64,000 bases of DNA from Natronomonas marina (GCF_024298905.1 NZ_CP101154.1:3038001-3102000); one strand, 5' to 3'; shown: positions 39,259-50,400, numbered from the stretch's first letter. Notes: generated from the letters alone by a model not told the origin. Numbers and translations are program-made.

Positions 39259-39841
39259 CGAGTGCGTCGTTGACCAGTTCGTCCGCGCGGCTGTTTATCT
39301 CCCGCGGTACGTGTTCGATGGACCACTCGCCGAACCGCTCGAGTAGCTCCCGTGCCCGGACCCGTTTTTCGCGCAGCGTCGGGTCGTTCGTGTCCCACTC
39401 GCCGCGGACCTGCCTGACGACCAGTTCGGAGTCGCCCCTGACGACGGCCTCCTCGAAGCCGTAGTCGTCGGCCGCCGCAAGCCCACGGACGAGTGCCTCG
39501 TACTCGGCCTGGTTGTTCGTCGCCCGGCCGATGCGCTCGGACCCCTCGGCGACGATGCCGTCGCTCGTGACGATGACCCACCCGACCGCCGCCGGACCGG
39601 GGTTGCCGCGGGAGCCGCCGTCGAAGTAGAGGTGGGCCCGCCCGCCGCCCTCCCGGAGCAGTCCGACGAGCCGTGCGGGGTCCCCACCCTGGACGACGAC
39701 CTTGTCCTCGTAGGCGACGGCCGTCGCGCCCGCGTGACTCGCCCGCCACAGTTCGTGCTCCGTGTTGCCGGCCTCGACGTCGACACCGGCGTCTTCGAGC
39801 CGTTCGCGGGCGACCTCGGGGTCGCAGTCGACGACGGGCAT
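39251..39841 (-). CDS. rnhA: Ribonuclease HI, archaeal type
   Basis: A 196-residue protein. The first 65 residues are a small N-terminal domain (VVDCDPEVARERLEDAGVDV). The RNase H core has Asp in LYFDGGSRGNPGPAAVGWV, Glu in NNQAEYEALVRGL, Asp in VRGDSELVVRQVRG and the last Asp in NSRADELVNDA. It removes the RNA of RNA-DNA hybrids. Operon with the conserved gene downstream; divergent from tfb. Confidence 0.95.
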   Translation of the reverse strand: MPVVDCDPEVARERLEDAGVDVEAGNTEHELWRASHAGATAVAYEDKVVVQGGDPARLVGLLREGGGRAHLYFDGGSRGNPGPAAVGWVIVTSDGIVAEGSERIGRATNNQAEYEALVRGLAAADDYGFEEAVVRGDSELVVRQVRGEWDTNDPTLREKRVRARELLERFGEWSIEHVPREINSRADELVNDALDG

Positions 39842-40002
39842 CGTTCTGCGCTGGCGGCTTCCGAGTGTTATCCTTTCCGATATCCGTTTAGTATCCGCCT
39901 ACTCCGCCGAAACCGCCCCGCCCCAGTAGTGCGATTAGTGTCAGATATTATGACGTGTTTGCGAGGGTTTAAGGCAGTTCATCGAGTGAGTATAAAAACG
40001 CG

Positions 40003-40968
40003 ATGACACGGCCCACCCGTCAACGGGAGCGCGAGCGAGAGGAGGAGGGCGAGGGTGTCGATCAGGACGAAGCGACGGTCTGTCCGGAGTGTTCCTCGGA
40101 TAACATCGTCAAGGACGCCGACCGGGGCGAGTTGGTCTGTGACGACTGTGGGCTCGTCGTCGAGGAGGACCACATCGACCCCGGGCCGGAGTGGCGGGCG
40201 TTCAACCACTCCGAGCGACAGGAAAAATCCCGCGTCGGGGCGCCGACGACCCAGACGATGCACGACAAGGGGCTGACGACGACCATCGACTGGAAGGACA
40301 AGGACGCCTACGGCCGTTCGATCTCCTCGAAGAAGCGCTCCCAGATGCACCGCCTCCGCAAGTGGCAGGAACGCATCCGCACCAAGGACGCCGGCGAGCG
40401 GAACCTCCAGTTCGCCCTCTCGGAGATCGACCGGATGTCCTCCGCACTCGGCGTCCCCCGCTCCGTCAGGGAGGTCGCCTCCGTCATCTACCGGCGGGCG
40501 CTCGACGACGATCTCATCCGCGGCCGCTCCATCGAGGGCGTCGCCACCGCCGCGCTGTACGCCGCCTGCCGCAAGGAGGGCATCCCGCGCTCCCTGGAGG
40601 AGATCAGCGAGGTCTCCCGCGTCGAGCGCAAGGAGATCGGCCGCACCTACCGCTACATCTCCCAGGAACTCGGCCTCGAGATGGAACCCGTCGACCCCAA
40701 GAAGTACGTCCCCCGCTTCTGCTCGGAACTGGAACTCTCCGAGGAGGTCCAGACGAAGGCCAACGAGATAATCGAGACGACCGCCGAGAAGGGCCTACTC
40801 TCCGGCAAGTCGCCGACCGGCTACGCCGCTGCGGCCATCTACGCTGCCTCCCTGCTCTGCAACGAGAAGAAGACCCAGCGCGAGGTCGCCGACGTCGCCC
40901 AGGTGACCGAGGTCACCATCCGGAACCGCTACCAGGAACAGATCGAAGCGATGGGCATTCACTCCTGA
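40003..40968 (+). CDS. tfb: Transcription initiation factor TFB (TFIIB)
   Basis: A 321-residue protein from ATG at 40003. Zinc ribbon [12 protein letters not shown]...[20 protein letters not shown] (about residues 26-63), the B-reader/linker with [20 protein letters not shown], then two cyclin repeats, starting near [20 protein letters not shown] and [20 protein letters not shown], with [19 protein letters not shown] and [19 protein letters not shown]. It bridges TBP-TATA and RNA polymerase. Haloarchaea have several TFBs; which paralogue this is cannot be told. A TTTAA element is about 31-35 nt upstream. Confidence 0.97.
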   Translation: MTRPTRQREREREEEGEGVDQDEATVCPECSSDNIVKDADRGELVCDDCGLVVEEDHIDPGPEWRAFNHSERQEKSRVGAPTTQTMHDKGLTTTIDWKDKDAYGRSISSKKRSQMHRLRKWQERIRTKDAGERNLQFALSEIDRMSSALGVPRSVREVASVIYRRALDDDLIRGRSIEGVATAALYAACRKEGIPRSLEEISEVSRVERKEIGRTYRYISQELGLEMEPVDPKKYVPRFCSELELSEEVQTKANEIIETTAEKGLLSGKSPTGYAAAAIYAASLLCNEKKTQREVADVAQVTEVTIRNRYQEQIEAMGIHS

Positions 40969-40987
40969 GGCCCGGCCGGCGCGAAAC

Positions 40988-41407
40988 TCAACCGAGCGAG
41001 GCGTTCGCCGCGTCGGAACTGCCGTCCAACCAGCCGCCGACGTGCCCGCCGAGGGCTCCGAACCCGCCGAAGACGGTCACGAAGATGCCCACGAACAGAA
41101 CCGCGAGCAACCCCGCGAGGAGCGAGAACGGAAGTGACCACGAGTAGTCCGGTATCGTCGAGACGAACCGAACCGATTTCGGAAGTACGGCGACCGAACC
41201 GACCAGCCCCGTTCGCCACCCGACCCGCCGACCCGGGACGCCCCGACCGCCGAACACGTACCCGACCACACCGCCGGCGAGAAACACGGGGAGTATCGAC
41301 GGCAGTTCGGTGACCCGGACACACAGCACCGTGAACGGAACCGAACCGAGTCCGGCGGCGACGGGGTAGCGCCAGGCGTCCTCCGCGAACGCGTTTCGGA
41401 GGTCCAT
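40988..41407 (-). CDS. DUF5518-like membrane protein
   Basis: A 139-residue protein from ATG at 41407. Segments at about 16-34, 36-53, 62-76 and 93-120 are hydrophobic, and the Gly-rich GYVFGGRGVPGRRVGWRTGLVGSVAV piece resembles haloarchaeal DUF5518 proteins. Function is unknown. It is convergent with tfb and divergent from nreA. Confidence 0.7.
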   Translation of the reverse strand: MDLRNAFAEDAWRYPVAAGLGSVPFTVLCVRVTELPSILPVFLAGGVVGYVFGGRGVPGRRVGWRTGLVGSVAVLPKSVRFVSTIPDYSWSLPFSLLAGLLAVLFVGIFVTVFGGFGALGGHVGGWLDGSSDAANASLG

Positions 41408-41534
41408 GCGGGTAATTTTCGAACCTCATCACTTGGACGTTGTGGTGCCAGCGAACCGGGCGGCGTCCGGGGCGGCGAACGCGGCACCGCGGCGCCGCCG
41501 AACAGCCTTTGTCCGTCCCCGACGAAGCCCCGCC

Positions 41535-42818
41535 ATGCGCCTCGACGAGTACGTCGACGGACTCGACCGCGAGGAGTCCGTCGAGTTGCGGAAACTCGCC
41601 GAGGAGAAGTCATACGCCATCACGGATCACCTCGACGCCGCACGGGCCCGGTTCGACGAGACGCTGACCGACGACGCGGTGGTCGGTTCGACGGCGCCAT
41701 CGGTGTTCGTCGGCCGGTCGTCGTATCCGAACGTCTCGACGGGCCTGCTGGCGCCCGTCGGCGACGAGGACGACGCCGACGCCTACGTGACCGACGGCGA
41801 GTGGTACCGGCAGGACTTCTCCATCGAGGACGTCTTCGCAAAGCGAACGGGCCTTCTGAACTCCACGCGGCGGGCGACCGTCGACGTCGAGGATGTCTGG
41901 GACGGCTTCGTCGGCACCCAGAGGGAGGTCGCCATCGCCGACCGCCCCGTCGACGTCGAACTCGGTCTGGCGGAGTCGCCGGGCTTCGACCTCGACGGCA
42001 GCCTCGAGGACATCGCCGCACCGCGGGGCCCCCGCGCCAGCGCCGAGGCCGCCCGACTGACCGAGAACCCCTCGGTTCCCCGGGCCGTCGAGAAGACCCT
42101 CTCGGACGACGACTGGCGCGCGGAGGGCGCCATCACCTACCTCTACCGCCGGGGATTCGACGTCTACGACGTCAACAACGTGCTGTCGGTCGGCGCGCTC
42201 GGGGTCGGCGAGAACCGGCGGCTGGTCCCGACGCGGTGGTCCATCACCGCCGTCGACGACACCGTCGGGCAGTACCTGCGGGGTACGATCCGCAACGCCC
42301 CGACCATCGGCGAGACGAAGGTGTGGCACAACCGCTACGTGGGCAACGACTACTGGATAATCGCGGCGCCGGGCGACTGGGAGTTCGAGTTGCTGGAACT
42401 GAAGGCGCCCGGCTCCATCTGGAACCCCGACCCAGACGGCCAACTGTATATGGCCGCCGACCGCGAGGGCTACGAGGGTCGCACGGGGTACGTCGACGAG
42501 ACCTCCGGCGCCTACTACGCCGCCCGCCTCGGGGTCCTGGAGCACTTCGCCGACCGCGACCGGCAGGCGAAGGTGTTCGTGGTGCGGCACGCCACCAACG
42601 AGTACTGGGCGCCGGTCGGCGTCTGGCAGATACGCGAGTCGGTCCGCAACGCCTTCGACAACGAACCGGCCGTCGCGGAGACGTTCCACGACGCCGTCCG
42701 AAAGCTGGTGCCGCAACTGCCCGTCTCGATGGCCGACCTCCGCCGGAAGTCGACGATGGCCGCCGGCGTCCAGGCCGACCTCTCGGCGTTCGGCGCCGGC
42801 GGGACCGACCGGCCCTGA
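41535..42818 (+). CDS. nreA: DNA repair protein NreA
   Basis: A 427-residue protein from ATG at 41535. It matches archaeal Nre: SVFVGRSSYPNVSTGLLAPVG near residue 55, WSITAVDDTVGQYLRG, VWHNRYVGNDYWIIAAPG, and GVWQIRESVRNAFDN. It ends with QADLSAFGAGG, a PCNA-interacting (PIP-like) motif as shown for Nre of other archaea. Nre works with PCNA in repair of interstrand and mitomycin damage. The usual N-terminal zinc-finger Cys set is not evident, consistent with NreA rather than other Nre forms. Confidence 0.88.
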   Translation: MRLDEYVDGLDREESVELRKLAEEKSYAITDHLDAARARFDETLTDDAVVGSTAPSVFVGRSSYPNVSTGLLAPVGDEDDADAYVTDGEWYRQDFSIEDVFAKRTGLLNSTRRATVDVEDVWDGFVGTQREVAIADRPVDVELGLAESPGFDLDGSLEDIAAPRGPRASAEAARLTENPSVPRAVEKTLSDDDWRAEGAITYLYRRGFDVYDVNNVLSVGALGVGENRRLVPTRWSITAVDDTVGQYLRGTIRNAPTIGETKVWHNRYVGNDYWIIAAPGDWEFELLELKAPGSIWNPDPDGQLYMAADREGYEGRTGYVDETSGAYYAARLGVLEHFADRDRQAKVFVVRHATNEYWAPVGVWQIRESVRNAFDNEPAVAETFHDAVRKLVPQLPVSMADLRRKSTMAAGVQADLSAFGAGGTDRP

Positions 42819-42863
42819 CCCGTTCTCGAAGCGATTAAGCCGCCGTCGGCGTATCCGTCGGGT

Positions 42864-43013
42864 ATGCTCCCCGCCTCCACGCACGCGGCGCTGCTCTCGG
42901 GGCCGGCGCTGTTCGTCGTCCTGCTATCGGTCGTCTTCCTCGTCTTTCCGTGCTTCTACCTCTACCGGGCGCTCTCAGAGCGGGGCGTCTTCCGGCGGCT
43001 GCTCGGGCGGTGA
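42864..43013 (+). CDS. Single-span small membrane protein (49 aa)
   Basis: From ATG at 42864. Residues about 10-32 are one hydrophobic helix (ALFVVLLSVVFLVFPCFYLY) followed by a basic tail SERGVFRRLLGR that would stay in the cytoplasm. It starts 45 bp after nreA in the same direction. Size and composition suggest a regulator or assembly factor, but no family is known to me. Confidence 0.65.
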   Translation: MLPASTHAALLSGPALFVVLLSVVFLVFPCFYLYRALSERGVFRRLLGR

Positions 43014-43037
43014 GCGGGTCGCTTCGGCACAAGTACG

Positions 43038-43263
43038 TCACGTCGTCGATGCACCCCAGACGACGTCGACGTCGCCCTGCGACGGCTCTCCCGTCCGTAT
43101 CCGTACCGCCTCGACGACGAGATACGTTCGAGTGGCGTCGACGACGTGCGCGTACGTTCCCGGCTCCGTCGAGTTGATCCAGTACTGCCGCGGCCGGTCG
43201 GCCAGGCCGTGGGTGATCGAGTCGCCGTCGCCGACGGTCGTTCGACCGCCGTTTTCGGTCCGG
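43038..43263 (-). pseudogene. Beta-helix protein gene, 3' fragment cut off by IS66
   Basis: Minus-strand coding sequence ending in TGA at 43038. It continues exactly in frame from the 5' part when the IS and one 8-bp target repeat are removed: GYRTENGGRTTVGDGDSITH through QYWINSTEPGTYAHVVDATR to VVWGASTT. The tail looks like a beta-strand module after the helix. Together the two parts give a 466-residue protein. Confidence 0.85.
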
Positions 43264-44868
43264 GTACGTGTTTAGCCCCGATGAATTTCGCCACTATCTC
43301 GTAACAGGCGACCAATCGGGGGGATATGCACCCTCAGCAAGGGCTAATTGAATTTCTCCAGGGATGGTCTCCGCTCGGAGACCATCCCGGTGACCCTGCT
43401 GAGGTAACGCTGAGGTGGTCATAGTGGAGTGGGATGACCTCAGCAAAGACGAACTTCTCTCACGGTTTCTCCAGATGGAAGAGCGAATTGACGAGCTGGA
43501 GGAGAAACTTGAGCAAAAGGACGAACGGATCGAAGAGCAGCAAGAGCGAATCGAAGAACTCGAAACACGGCTTCGCAAATACGAGAATCCACATACACCG
43601 CCGAGTAAGCGACGGTCGGGGACTGACGAGTCCCCGACCTCGCAAGATGACGAAGACGACGATGTTAGAACTGATGGCGGCGCTCCCGGACGAAAGGACG
43701 GTCACGACCCGGAGTGGCGCTCTACGGCTGATCCGGACGAAGAAGTTGAGGTTACCTGTGACTGCTGTCCAGAGTGTGGCCAACACTTCGACGAGTCGGT
43801 GGGCGTCAGCCCCCGACTCGTCGAGGAGATACCGGACCCACAGCCACCAGAAGTCACGCAATACAACCGCCACTGCTACCAGTGCGACTCCTGTGGGACT
43901 GAGACAGTCGCTACACACCCCGACTGCCCCGATGAGGGGCAGTTCGGGGTGAACGTTATCGCCCAATCTGCACTGTCGAGGTACGATTACCGCCTCCCCT
44001 ATCGGAAGATTGCAGACCGTTTCGAGCAGCTACATGAACTGGAGTTGTCGGGCGCGTCCGCATGGCACGCGACCGAGCGCGCTGCGCGCGCCGGTCGCTG
44101 TGAATACGAGCAGATCCGCCGCCAGATCTGGCAGGCCGACGTTGTCCACATCGACGAAACAGGCATCAAGCGGGATGGTGAGCAAGCATGGATCTGGACG
44201 TTCACCACCGAGAACCACACGCTCTACGCTGTTAGAGAGAGTCGTGGAAGCGATGTTCCCGCGGAAGTCCTCGGCGAGGACTTCGCGGGAACGGTCATCT
44301 GTGATGGGTGGACGGCCTATCCGGCCTTCAGCGACAATCTACAGCGGTGTTGGGCTCATATTCTGCGGGAGGCTAAAGATGCCGCCGAGAAGCACCCCGA
44401 AGGCAAACCGATCTACGAGTCTCTCAAGCAGTTGTACGTCGCTCTCCAGACGCGGCTGGAGAGCGACTTGTCCATTCGTGAGCGAGCAGAGCTCCAGTGT
44501 GTTGCACGAAGAGAGCTTGAATCGCTGATTGAGCGGTCAGTTCCCGACGGACCAGTGGCAACACTGCTCGGAAAGATCGAAGGTGGCCTCGACCACTGGC
44601 TCACCTTCGTCGGTGAGCCAGCGGTCTCTCCGACCAACAATGCCGCCGAAAACGCGCTCCGTGAACCAGTGGTTCTCCGGAAACTTATCGGAACACTCCG
44701 CAACGACCGCGGGATGTTCGTTCATGAGACGGTGCTGTCCCTGCTGGCGACGTGGCGCCAGCAGGGACGCAATCCCTACGACGAACTCAAGCGAGTCTCT
44801 CGAAACAACGAGATGGTTTCACGAGATCAGGCTGTGCCGGTCGTTGAGTCATCGGGCTAAACACGTAC
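43264..44868 (+). mobile_element. IS66-family insertion sequence, 1605 bp
   Basis: Ends begin GTACGTGTTTAGCCC on both sides (left at 43264, right end read inward from 44868), with one base difference soon after. The 8-bp CGGTCCGG occurs directly at 43256-43263 and 44869-44876 as target duplication, the size IS66 elements make. It lies inside a beta-helix protein gene and is oriented against it. Confidence 0.95.
43415..44860 (+). CDS. IS66-family transposase
   Basis: A 481-residue protein, start taken at GTG 43415. Residues about 10-60 are a coiled coil (ELEEKLEQKDERIEEQQERI), then a zinc-binding part with CDCCPECGQHF and CYQCDSCG, then the DDE domain with Asp/Glu in ADVVHIDETGIKRDG, Asp in TVICDGWTAYPAF, and Glu in SPTNNAAENALREPVVLRK. 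Complete and uninterrupted. The helper orfs tnpA/tnpB of bacterial IS66 are absent, as in archaeal members. Confidence 0.95.
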   Translation: MVIVEWDDLSKDELLSRFLQMEERIDELEEKLEQKDERIEEQQERIEELETRLRKYENPHTPPSKRRSGTDESPTSQDDEDDDVRTDGGAPGRKDGHDPEWRSTADPDEEVEVTCDCCPECGQHFDESVGVSPRLVEEIPDPQPPEVTQYNRHCYQCDSCGTETVATHPDCPDEGQFGVNVIAQSALSRYDYRLPYRKIADRFEQLHELELSGASAWHATERAARAGRCEYEQIRRQIWQADVVHIDETGIKRDGEQAWIWTFTTENHTLYAVRESRGSDVPAEVLGEDFAGTVICDGWTAYPAFSDNLQRCWAHILREAKDAAEKHPEGKPIYESLKQLYVALQTRLESDLSIRERAELQCVARRELESLIERSVPDGPVATLLGKIEGGLDHWLTFVGEPAVSPTNNAAENALREPVVLRKLIGTLRNDRGMFVHETVLSLLATWRQQGRNPYDELKRVSRNNEMVSRDQAVPVVESSG

Positions 44869-46051
44869 CGGTCCGGTATCCCCGATTGAACCGGTACGTG
44901 GACCCGGTCGACCGTGACGGCCGGTCGACGGCCGCGGCGGCGTTGCCGTGAAGGAGGTTGAACGAGATCAGGTTGTCACGACTGTCCGACGTTTCGACGA
45001 GGCCGTGTCCTTGCGTACGGTCGTAATCGTCGTCGTTGAGCAGTGCGGACTCGACGACCCTACTGCGGTGTGCCCCGTCGAGGACGACCCCGCTGTAGGA
45101 ACCGGGGTCGTCGCGCGAATTGTTGGCGACGAACGCGTTCCGGAGGGTGACCCGGTCGCCCTTGATCAGCACGCCGTGTCGCCGGTTGCGCTCGCTGTGG
45201 GCCCCTACGAGCGTGGCGTCCTTCGCGCTCTCTATCATTCGGATACCTGCCTCGCCCCTCGTGTCGTACGCGTGGGGGTGGATCAGCGTCCCGCCGGCGT
45301 CCGCCATCGTGAACCCGTAGCTCTCGCAGCTTTCGGCGTACAGGTTCACGCCGAACAGGTCCCCGGTGTACCCGAAGACGAACCCGTCGCCGGCACAGCG
45401 TGCCACGTCGACGTCCGTGAGCGTCGGTTCGTAGGAGTACTCCCCGTTGGGCCCGCCCTCGAACCGGACGCCGTCGCCCGCTCCGTTCCGGACGACGAGG
45501 TGTTCGACGACCGGTCGCCATGTGTACCCGACCACGACCAGACAGTCCCCCCGCTCGTTGCCGGACCGGTTGCCGTCGATCCGGAGGTCGGAAACGCGGA
45601 CGTGTTCGGCACCCGACGGGATCGTCAGGAGGTCCGCGTTCAGCCCGTCGGCAGCACGGAGGGTCGTCGCGGGGCCGCTTCCGGCGACCCACGTCGCCCC
45701 CGCCAGCGTCACCGGCCGATCGAGCTCGTAGGTTCCCGGTGCGACTTCGATGGCGGTGCCCGTTCCGGTCGCCTCACCGGCGTCGATCGCGTACTGGATG
45801 GCGTCGCTGCCGGAGCCACCGAACGCGGGATCGTCGGTCCCCCGTCGGAAGACGTACGACGTTCCGTCGTCCCGGGTGACGAGGAAATCGGCGCCGGTCG
45901 GTTTCACGGTCCCTCTCATCGACGCCCTCCACTCGGGTTCCTCGTCCGTCCGGAGGGATCGGGCGCCCCGCCCGACCGGGAGGACGCCGATTCCGGCGGC
46001 GACCGCTCGGAGCGTCGCTCGTCGCCGACGGTCGATACCCTCTCGAACCAT
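44869..46051 (-). pseudogene. Secreted right-handed beta-helix (pectate lyase/epimerase-like) protein gene, 5' fragment
   Basis: From ATG at 46051: a Tat-like N-terminus (IDRRRRATLRAVAAG), then a pectin-lyase-type beta helix from about residue 70: GSGSDAIQYAIDAGE, GTAIEVAPGTYELDRPVTL, followed by repeated strands around LLTIPSGAEHVRVSDLRIDG, VVRNGAGDGVRFEGG, NAFVANNSRDDPGSYSGVVL. Such folds cut or epimerise acidic polysaccharides. The IS66 insertion replaces the last 75 residues by CLAR. Next to a processive glycosyltransferase gene. Confidence 0.87.
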
Positions 46052-46182
46052 GTGGTCTGTCCGGTGTCGTACCGTTCGACCGGGGGTACCGTGGTTCTAC
46101 CGGCGACCGGTCCGCTCGGGTCCCGCCATCCGTGCCGATCGGGTCGTTTCCGACCGATCCGGTGTCCGAGCGCGCGCATGTC

Positions 46183-47337
46183 TCACTTGTCGATGACGAC
46201 GAACTCGCTGTCGCGGGTCCAGAGCGCATACAGGGGCACGACGTGTTCGAGCGTCGCGTAGACCGGCGTGAGTAGCAGCAGGCCCGCGCCTTCGAGACCG
46301 CCGACTCGCCGTGCGCCCAGTCCGATGGTGCTGACGTAGATGAGACTGCCCGCCGCGAGCAGGCCGACGACCCACGTCGGAAACGCGAGCCCGTACCCGA
46401 GGAGCCACAGCGGGAGGAACACCCAGCTGGACGCGACGGCGACGGTCCAGGTAAGGATGCGAGCACCGACGACGACCCGGCTCGCGACCGGTGCCTTCGG
46501 GAGGTACCGGGCGATACCGAGATACCAGCGCGACCGTTGCTTCAGGAACGACGTGACGTCGTGCGGGCTGAGAATGCTCACGCGGGTCGCGCTCTGCCAG
46601 ACCGGGACGTCCCGTTTCACCAACTCGAGCGCGAAGGCGAAGTCCTCGACGATCGTCTCCCGATCGAAGCCGATCTCCGCGAGGACGTCGCCGCGGGCAC
46701 AGAGCAACTCGCCGTGGAACCCGAGGTAGGGTTTTCCGAGGACGCCGGTGAACAGACGGTAGATGGACAGGTCGTCGACGAAGCGGATGTGGTCGGCCAT
46801 GAACGTCGTCACCGACCGGCCCCGGCGCGGGAGGAGAACGGGGTTCATCGCCCGGTAGCCGCGCTCCTCGTAGTGGGGAATCTCGTAGAGGAACGCGTCG
46901 TCGAGGACGCGGTTGTCGTCGTCGATGAACCCGTACCAGTACGACGGTGCCTCGGCGACGACCGTCTCGATGAAGTAGTTGATGGCCCGTCCCTTGGCGA
47001 CCGCCTCGCAGTCGTACGACTCCGGCACGACGACGGTCGTGACGTCGTCGCGGTCGAGGAGTTCGGCCTGGAGATCGCTCCCCTCGTCGAGGACGCAGAA
47101 GATCTCACAGTCGGAGAACCTCGCGGTGGTGTGGTCCAGCGTCTCGCGAAGCGCGGTGGCGACGTGGGCGGCGGCGACCGTCGTGATCACGAGCCGTACG
47201 TTCTCGGCTCGCTCGCCGCTCCGCTCCGGCTCGTAGCGAACCGACAGGAGCAGACCGGTGCCCATCATCAGCGTGAAGACGAGGCCGACGAAGGCACCGA
47301 GTATCCGGATTAGCGTGACGAGTTCGGACCAGATCAT
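46183..47337 (-). CDS. Membrane glycosyltransferase, family 2 (processive polysaccharide synthase-like)
   Basis: A 384-residue protein from ATG at 47337. One N-terminal hydrophobic segment (about 8-32), a cytoplasmic GT2 domain with GFIDDDNRVLDD (metal-binding DDD), ETIVEDFAFALELVKR (acceptor-side ED), and LKQRSRWYLG, the Q-x-x-R-W mark of processive enzymes such as cellulose and hyaluronan synthases; then three or four membrane segments (about 285-345). It would build and export a surface polysaccharide. Confidence 0.85.
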   Translation of the reverse strand: MIWSELVTLIRILGAFVGLVFTLMMGTGLLLSVRYEPERSGERAENVRLVITTVAAAHVATALRETLDHTTARFSDCEIFCVLDEGSDLQAELLDRDDVTTVVVPESYDCEAVAKGRAINYFIETVVAEAPSYWYGFIDDDNRVLDDAFLYEIPHYEERGYRAMNPVLLPRRGRSVTTFMADHIRFVDDLSIYRLFTGVLGKPYLGFHGELLCARGDVLAEIGFDRETIVEDFAFALELVKRDVPVWQSATRVSILSPHDVTSFLKQRSRWYLGIARYLPKAPVASRVVVGARILTWTVAVASSWVFLPLWLLGYGLAFPTWVVGLLAAGSLIYVSTIGLGARRVGGLEGAGLLLLTPVYATLEHVVPLYALWTRDSEFVVIDK

Positions 47338-47433
47338 CTTTGAATCGAGATTTCGTGTGGGGTGGTAGGGTTCCGGGTGTCTCCGACCGAATCGAGCGGT
47401 CGCGGGGGAACCGGGGCGACGTTCGACAGGGAA

Positions 47434-50400
47434 TCAGGCCCCGATGCCGTACTTGTCCTGCAGGTACTGCTCGACCTGCTGGCGTTCGGTGTCGGTCAGC
47501 GCGCGGTCGTAGACCACGACCTCGGCGACCTCCATGTCGACCAGTGGGCTCCCGTCGAGTTCGGCGCCGACGACGATCTTCTGCGGGTCGGTGTCGTAGG
47601 TGTGGGTGAACTGGTCGATCTGGGTGCCGTTCTTGTAGTGGGTGACCTGGTCCGAGGCCAGAACCGCCGACTGGGTCAGCCAGGTGTCGGAACCAACGTC
47701 GGCGGAGGCGGGCGCGGTGAAGTCCTCGCACCAGCCCTGCACCTGCAGGCTGCTGTCGTGGACGATGAGGCCGAAGGCGTTGTTGCAGGCCGCCGCGCCG
47801 TAGGCGACACCGCCGCCCCAGTCCGGCGAGCTCTGGTAGTTCACGACGTACATGATCGTCCGGCTGTCGTTCCCCGACGGGAGGCCAGTCAGCGTGTCCG
47901 TCCGCTGGAGCAGGTCGTCGGTGCCGTCCAGACTGACCATCGGTTCCCCGTTCGGACCGTCAGTGACGAGCGTCGGATCGCCCGACGCCGTGAGGTCGTT
48001 GCCCTGCCCGGACTGGTCGGCCCAGCCCGTGACGTTGTCGCCGCTCGTCGTCACGCCCTGCCCGGCGTCGAAGTGCGTGACCAGCCCGCTCGTCACCGGA
48101 AGCGACGAGGTGGTGGGCTGGTTCACAGTGATCGAGACGGTGGCGGTGTCGGTCGCGCCGTCGTCGTCCGCCACCGAGTAGGTGAAGCTGTCCGACGCCG
48201 AGTCGGAGCCGCCGTGGGTGTAGGTGATCGCGCCGGTCGAATCGTCGACCGAAACCGTCCCGTTCGACGGCCCGCTCGTGACCTGAACGGACGAGGCGTT
48301 CAGGCTGCCGTCGCTGTCGGTGTCGTTGGCGAGGACGTCCACGACGACGGACTGTCCGGCGTCGACCGTTGCCGAGTCGTCGCTGGCCGTCGGCGCCGTG
48401 TTGGCTGCGCTGATCGAGACGGTGACGGTCGCCTCGTTGGACGTGGCGCCGTCGTCGTCGTCGACGGTGTACGTGAACGTCGCGTCACCGCTGGCGCCCG
48501 AGGGGGTGTCGTAGGTGATCGTGCCATCGGGGTTGGCCGTGGCCGTGCCGGTCGCCGGCCCGCTCGTGACCTGGACGGACGAGGCGTTCAGCGAGCCGTC
48601 GCTGTCGGTGTCGTTGGCGAGGACGTCGATAGTGGTCGACTGCCCCGCCGTCACGCTCGCGGCGTCGTCGCTGGCGGTCGGGGCTACGTTCGAGGTGCCA
48701 GTGGTGTCGAGGTACTTCTGCTGGAAGTACGCCTCGACTTGCTGGCGCTCCGAATCGGAGAGTGCGCGGTCGTAGACGAGAACGGCGGCGACCTCCATGT
48801 CGTTGTAGCCGGCGCCGGAGATTTCCTCGCCCACGATGAACTTCGCTTGGGCGTCGTCGGGGTCCGTCTCGTAGGTGTGGGTGCCGCTGTCGATCTGGGT
48901 GCCGTTCTTGTAGTGGGTGACCTGATCGTCGGCGACGGTGGCCGACTGGACCAGCCAGCCGGCGCCGGTGCCCTGGGTGGCCGAGGTGATGTCGGTGAAG
49001 TACCCGGTCACGTCCAGCAGGCCGGAGTCCTCCTGGACGATGAGGCCGAAGGCCTCGTTGGGATTCGCGGCGCCGAACGCTGCTCCGGCCCACTCGTTGG
49101 CGTTCTGATACTCGGTGACGACGAACATCGTCCGGTTCTGGCTACCCGACGGGAGCCCCGACAGGGCATCAGTCCGCTCGAGTTTGTCGCCGTCGCCGTC
49201 GAGACTGATAACCGGTTGCCCGTTCGGACCGTCAGTGACGAGCGTCGGATCGCCCGACGCCGTGAGGTCGTTGCCCTGCCCGGACTGGTCGGCCCAGCCC
49301 GTGACGTTGTCGCCGCTCGTCGTCACGCCCTGTCCGGCTTCGAGGTGGGTGACAAGGCCGCTCGTCACCGGCAGCGACGAGTCCGGGGGCTGGGTGACGG
49401 TGACGGTCACCGTGGCGGTGTCCGTCGCGCCGTCGTCGTCGGCGACCGTGTAGGTGAACGTCACGTCACCACTCGCGCCCGAGGGTGCACTGTAGGAGAT
49501 CGTGCCGTCCGGGTTGACCGAAACCGTCCCGTTCGACGGCCCGCTCGCGATCGAGACCGACGAGGCGTTCAGCGAGCCGTCGCTGTCGGTGTCGTTGGCG
49601 AGGACGTCGATGGTGGTCGACTCACCCGCCGTGACGGTCGCGGCGTCGTCGCTGGCCGTCGGCGGCTGGTTTACCGCTCCCGTCGCGTCGGTCGTGAACG
49701 TTTCCTCGCTGCCGGCGGTCCACTTGCCGTCGTCGCTCTCGGCGTACGCCTGGAAGACGTAGGTCGTCTCGGAATCGAGCCCGGTCACGTCCGCACCGAA
49801 CTGGCCGGGACTGCTCAGCGAGGAGCCGGTCCACCAGGTCAGCGTCGAGCCCTTCTGGCCCTGTTTCCAGTACTGGAAGTAGACCGTCGCGTTGTCGCGG
49901 TCGCCGAGCCCCGTGAGGTTGCCCTGCAACGTCGCCGAGTCCGCATCGACGTTCGTCGCCGACTCGGTCGCGACGCCGTACGGCTGCCCGGACTGGGTGG
50001 TGAACGTCTCCGCGGGGCCGGCCTTCCACTCGCCCTCGTTGCTCTGGCCGAACGCCCGGTACTCGTAGGTCGTCCCGGGCTCGAGACCGACCTCGGTGCT
50101 GAACGCGCCGGGCGAGTCCTGCACCGGACCGGTGTACCAGGTCAGCGTCGAGTCCTTCTGTCCCTGCTTCCAGTAGGTGAAGTACACCTGGGCGTCGGCG
50201 TTGTCGCCGAGGTTGACGATCTCGCCGTTCAGCGTCGCGGACTCGACACCCACGTCGCTCGCGCCGGTACTGTCGACCCCGAAGTACTGGCCCGTCGGGG
50301 TGGTGAACGTCTTCTCCTCGCCAGCCTTCCACGCGCCGTCGCCGCTCTGGGCGAGCGTCTGCCAGACGTAGGTGGTGCTCGGGCTCAACACGACGTCGAA

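Noticed and set aside
43264-44876. Longer target duplication at the IS66 ends (GTAC included)
   Set aside because: GTACGTG belongs to the inverted ends of the IS; only CGGTCCGG is repeated directly, which matches the 8 bp expected for IS66.
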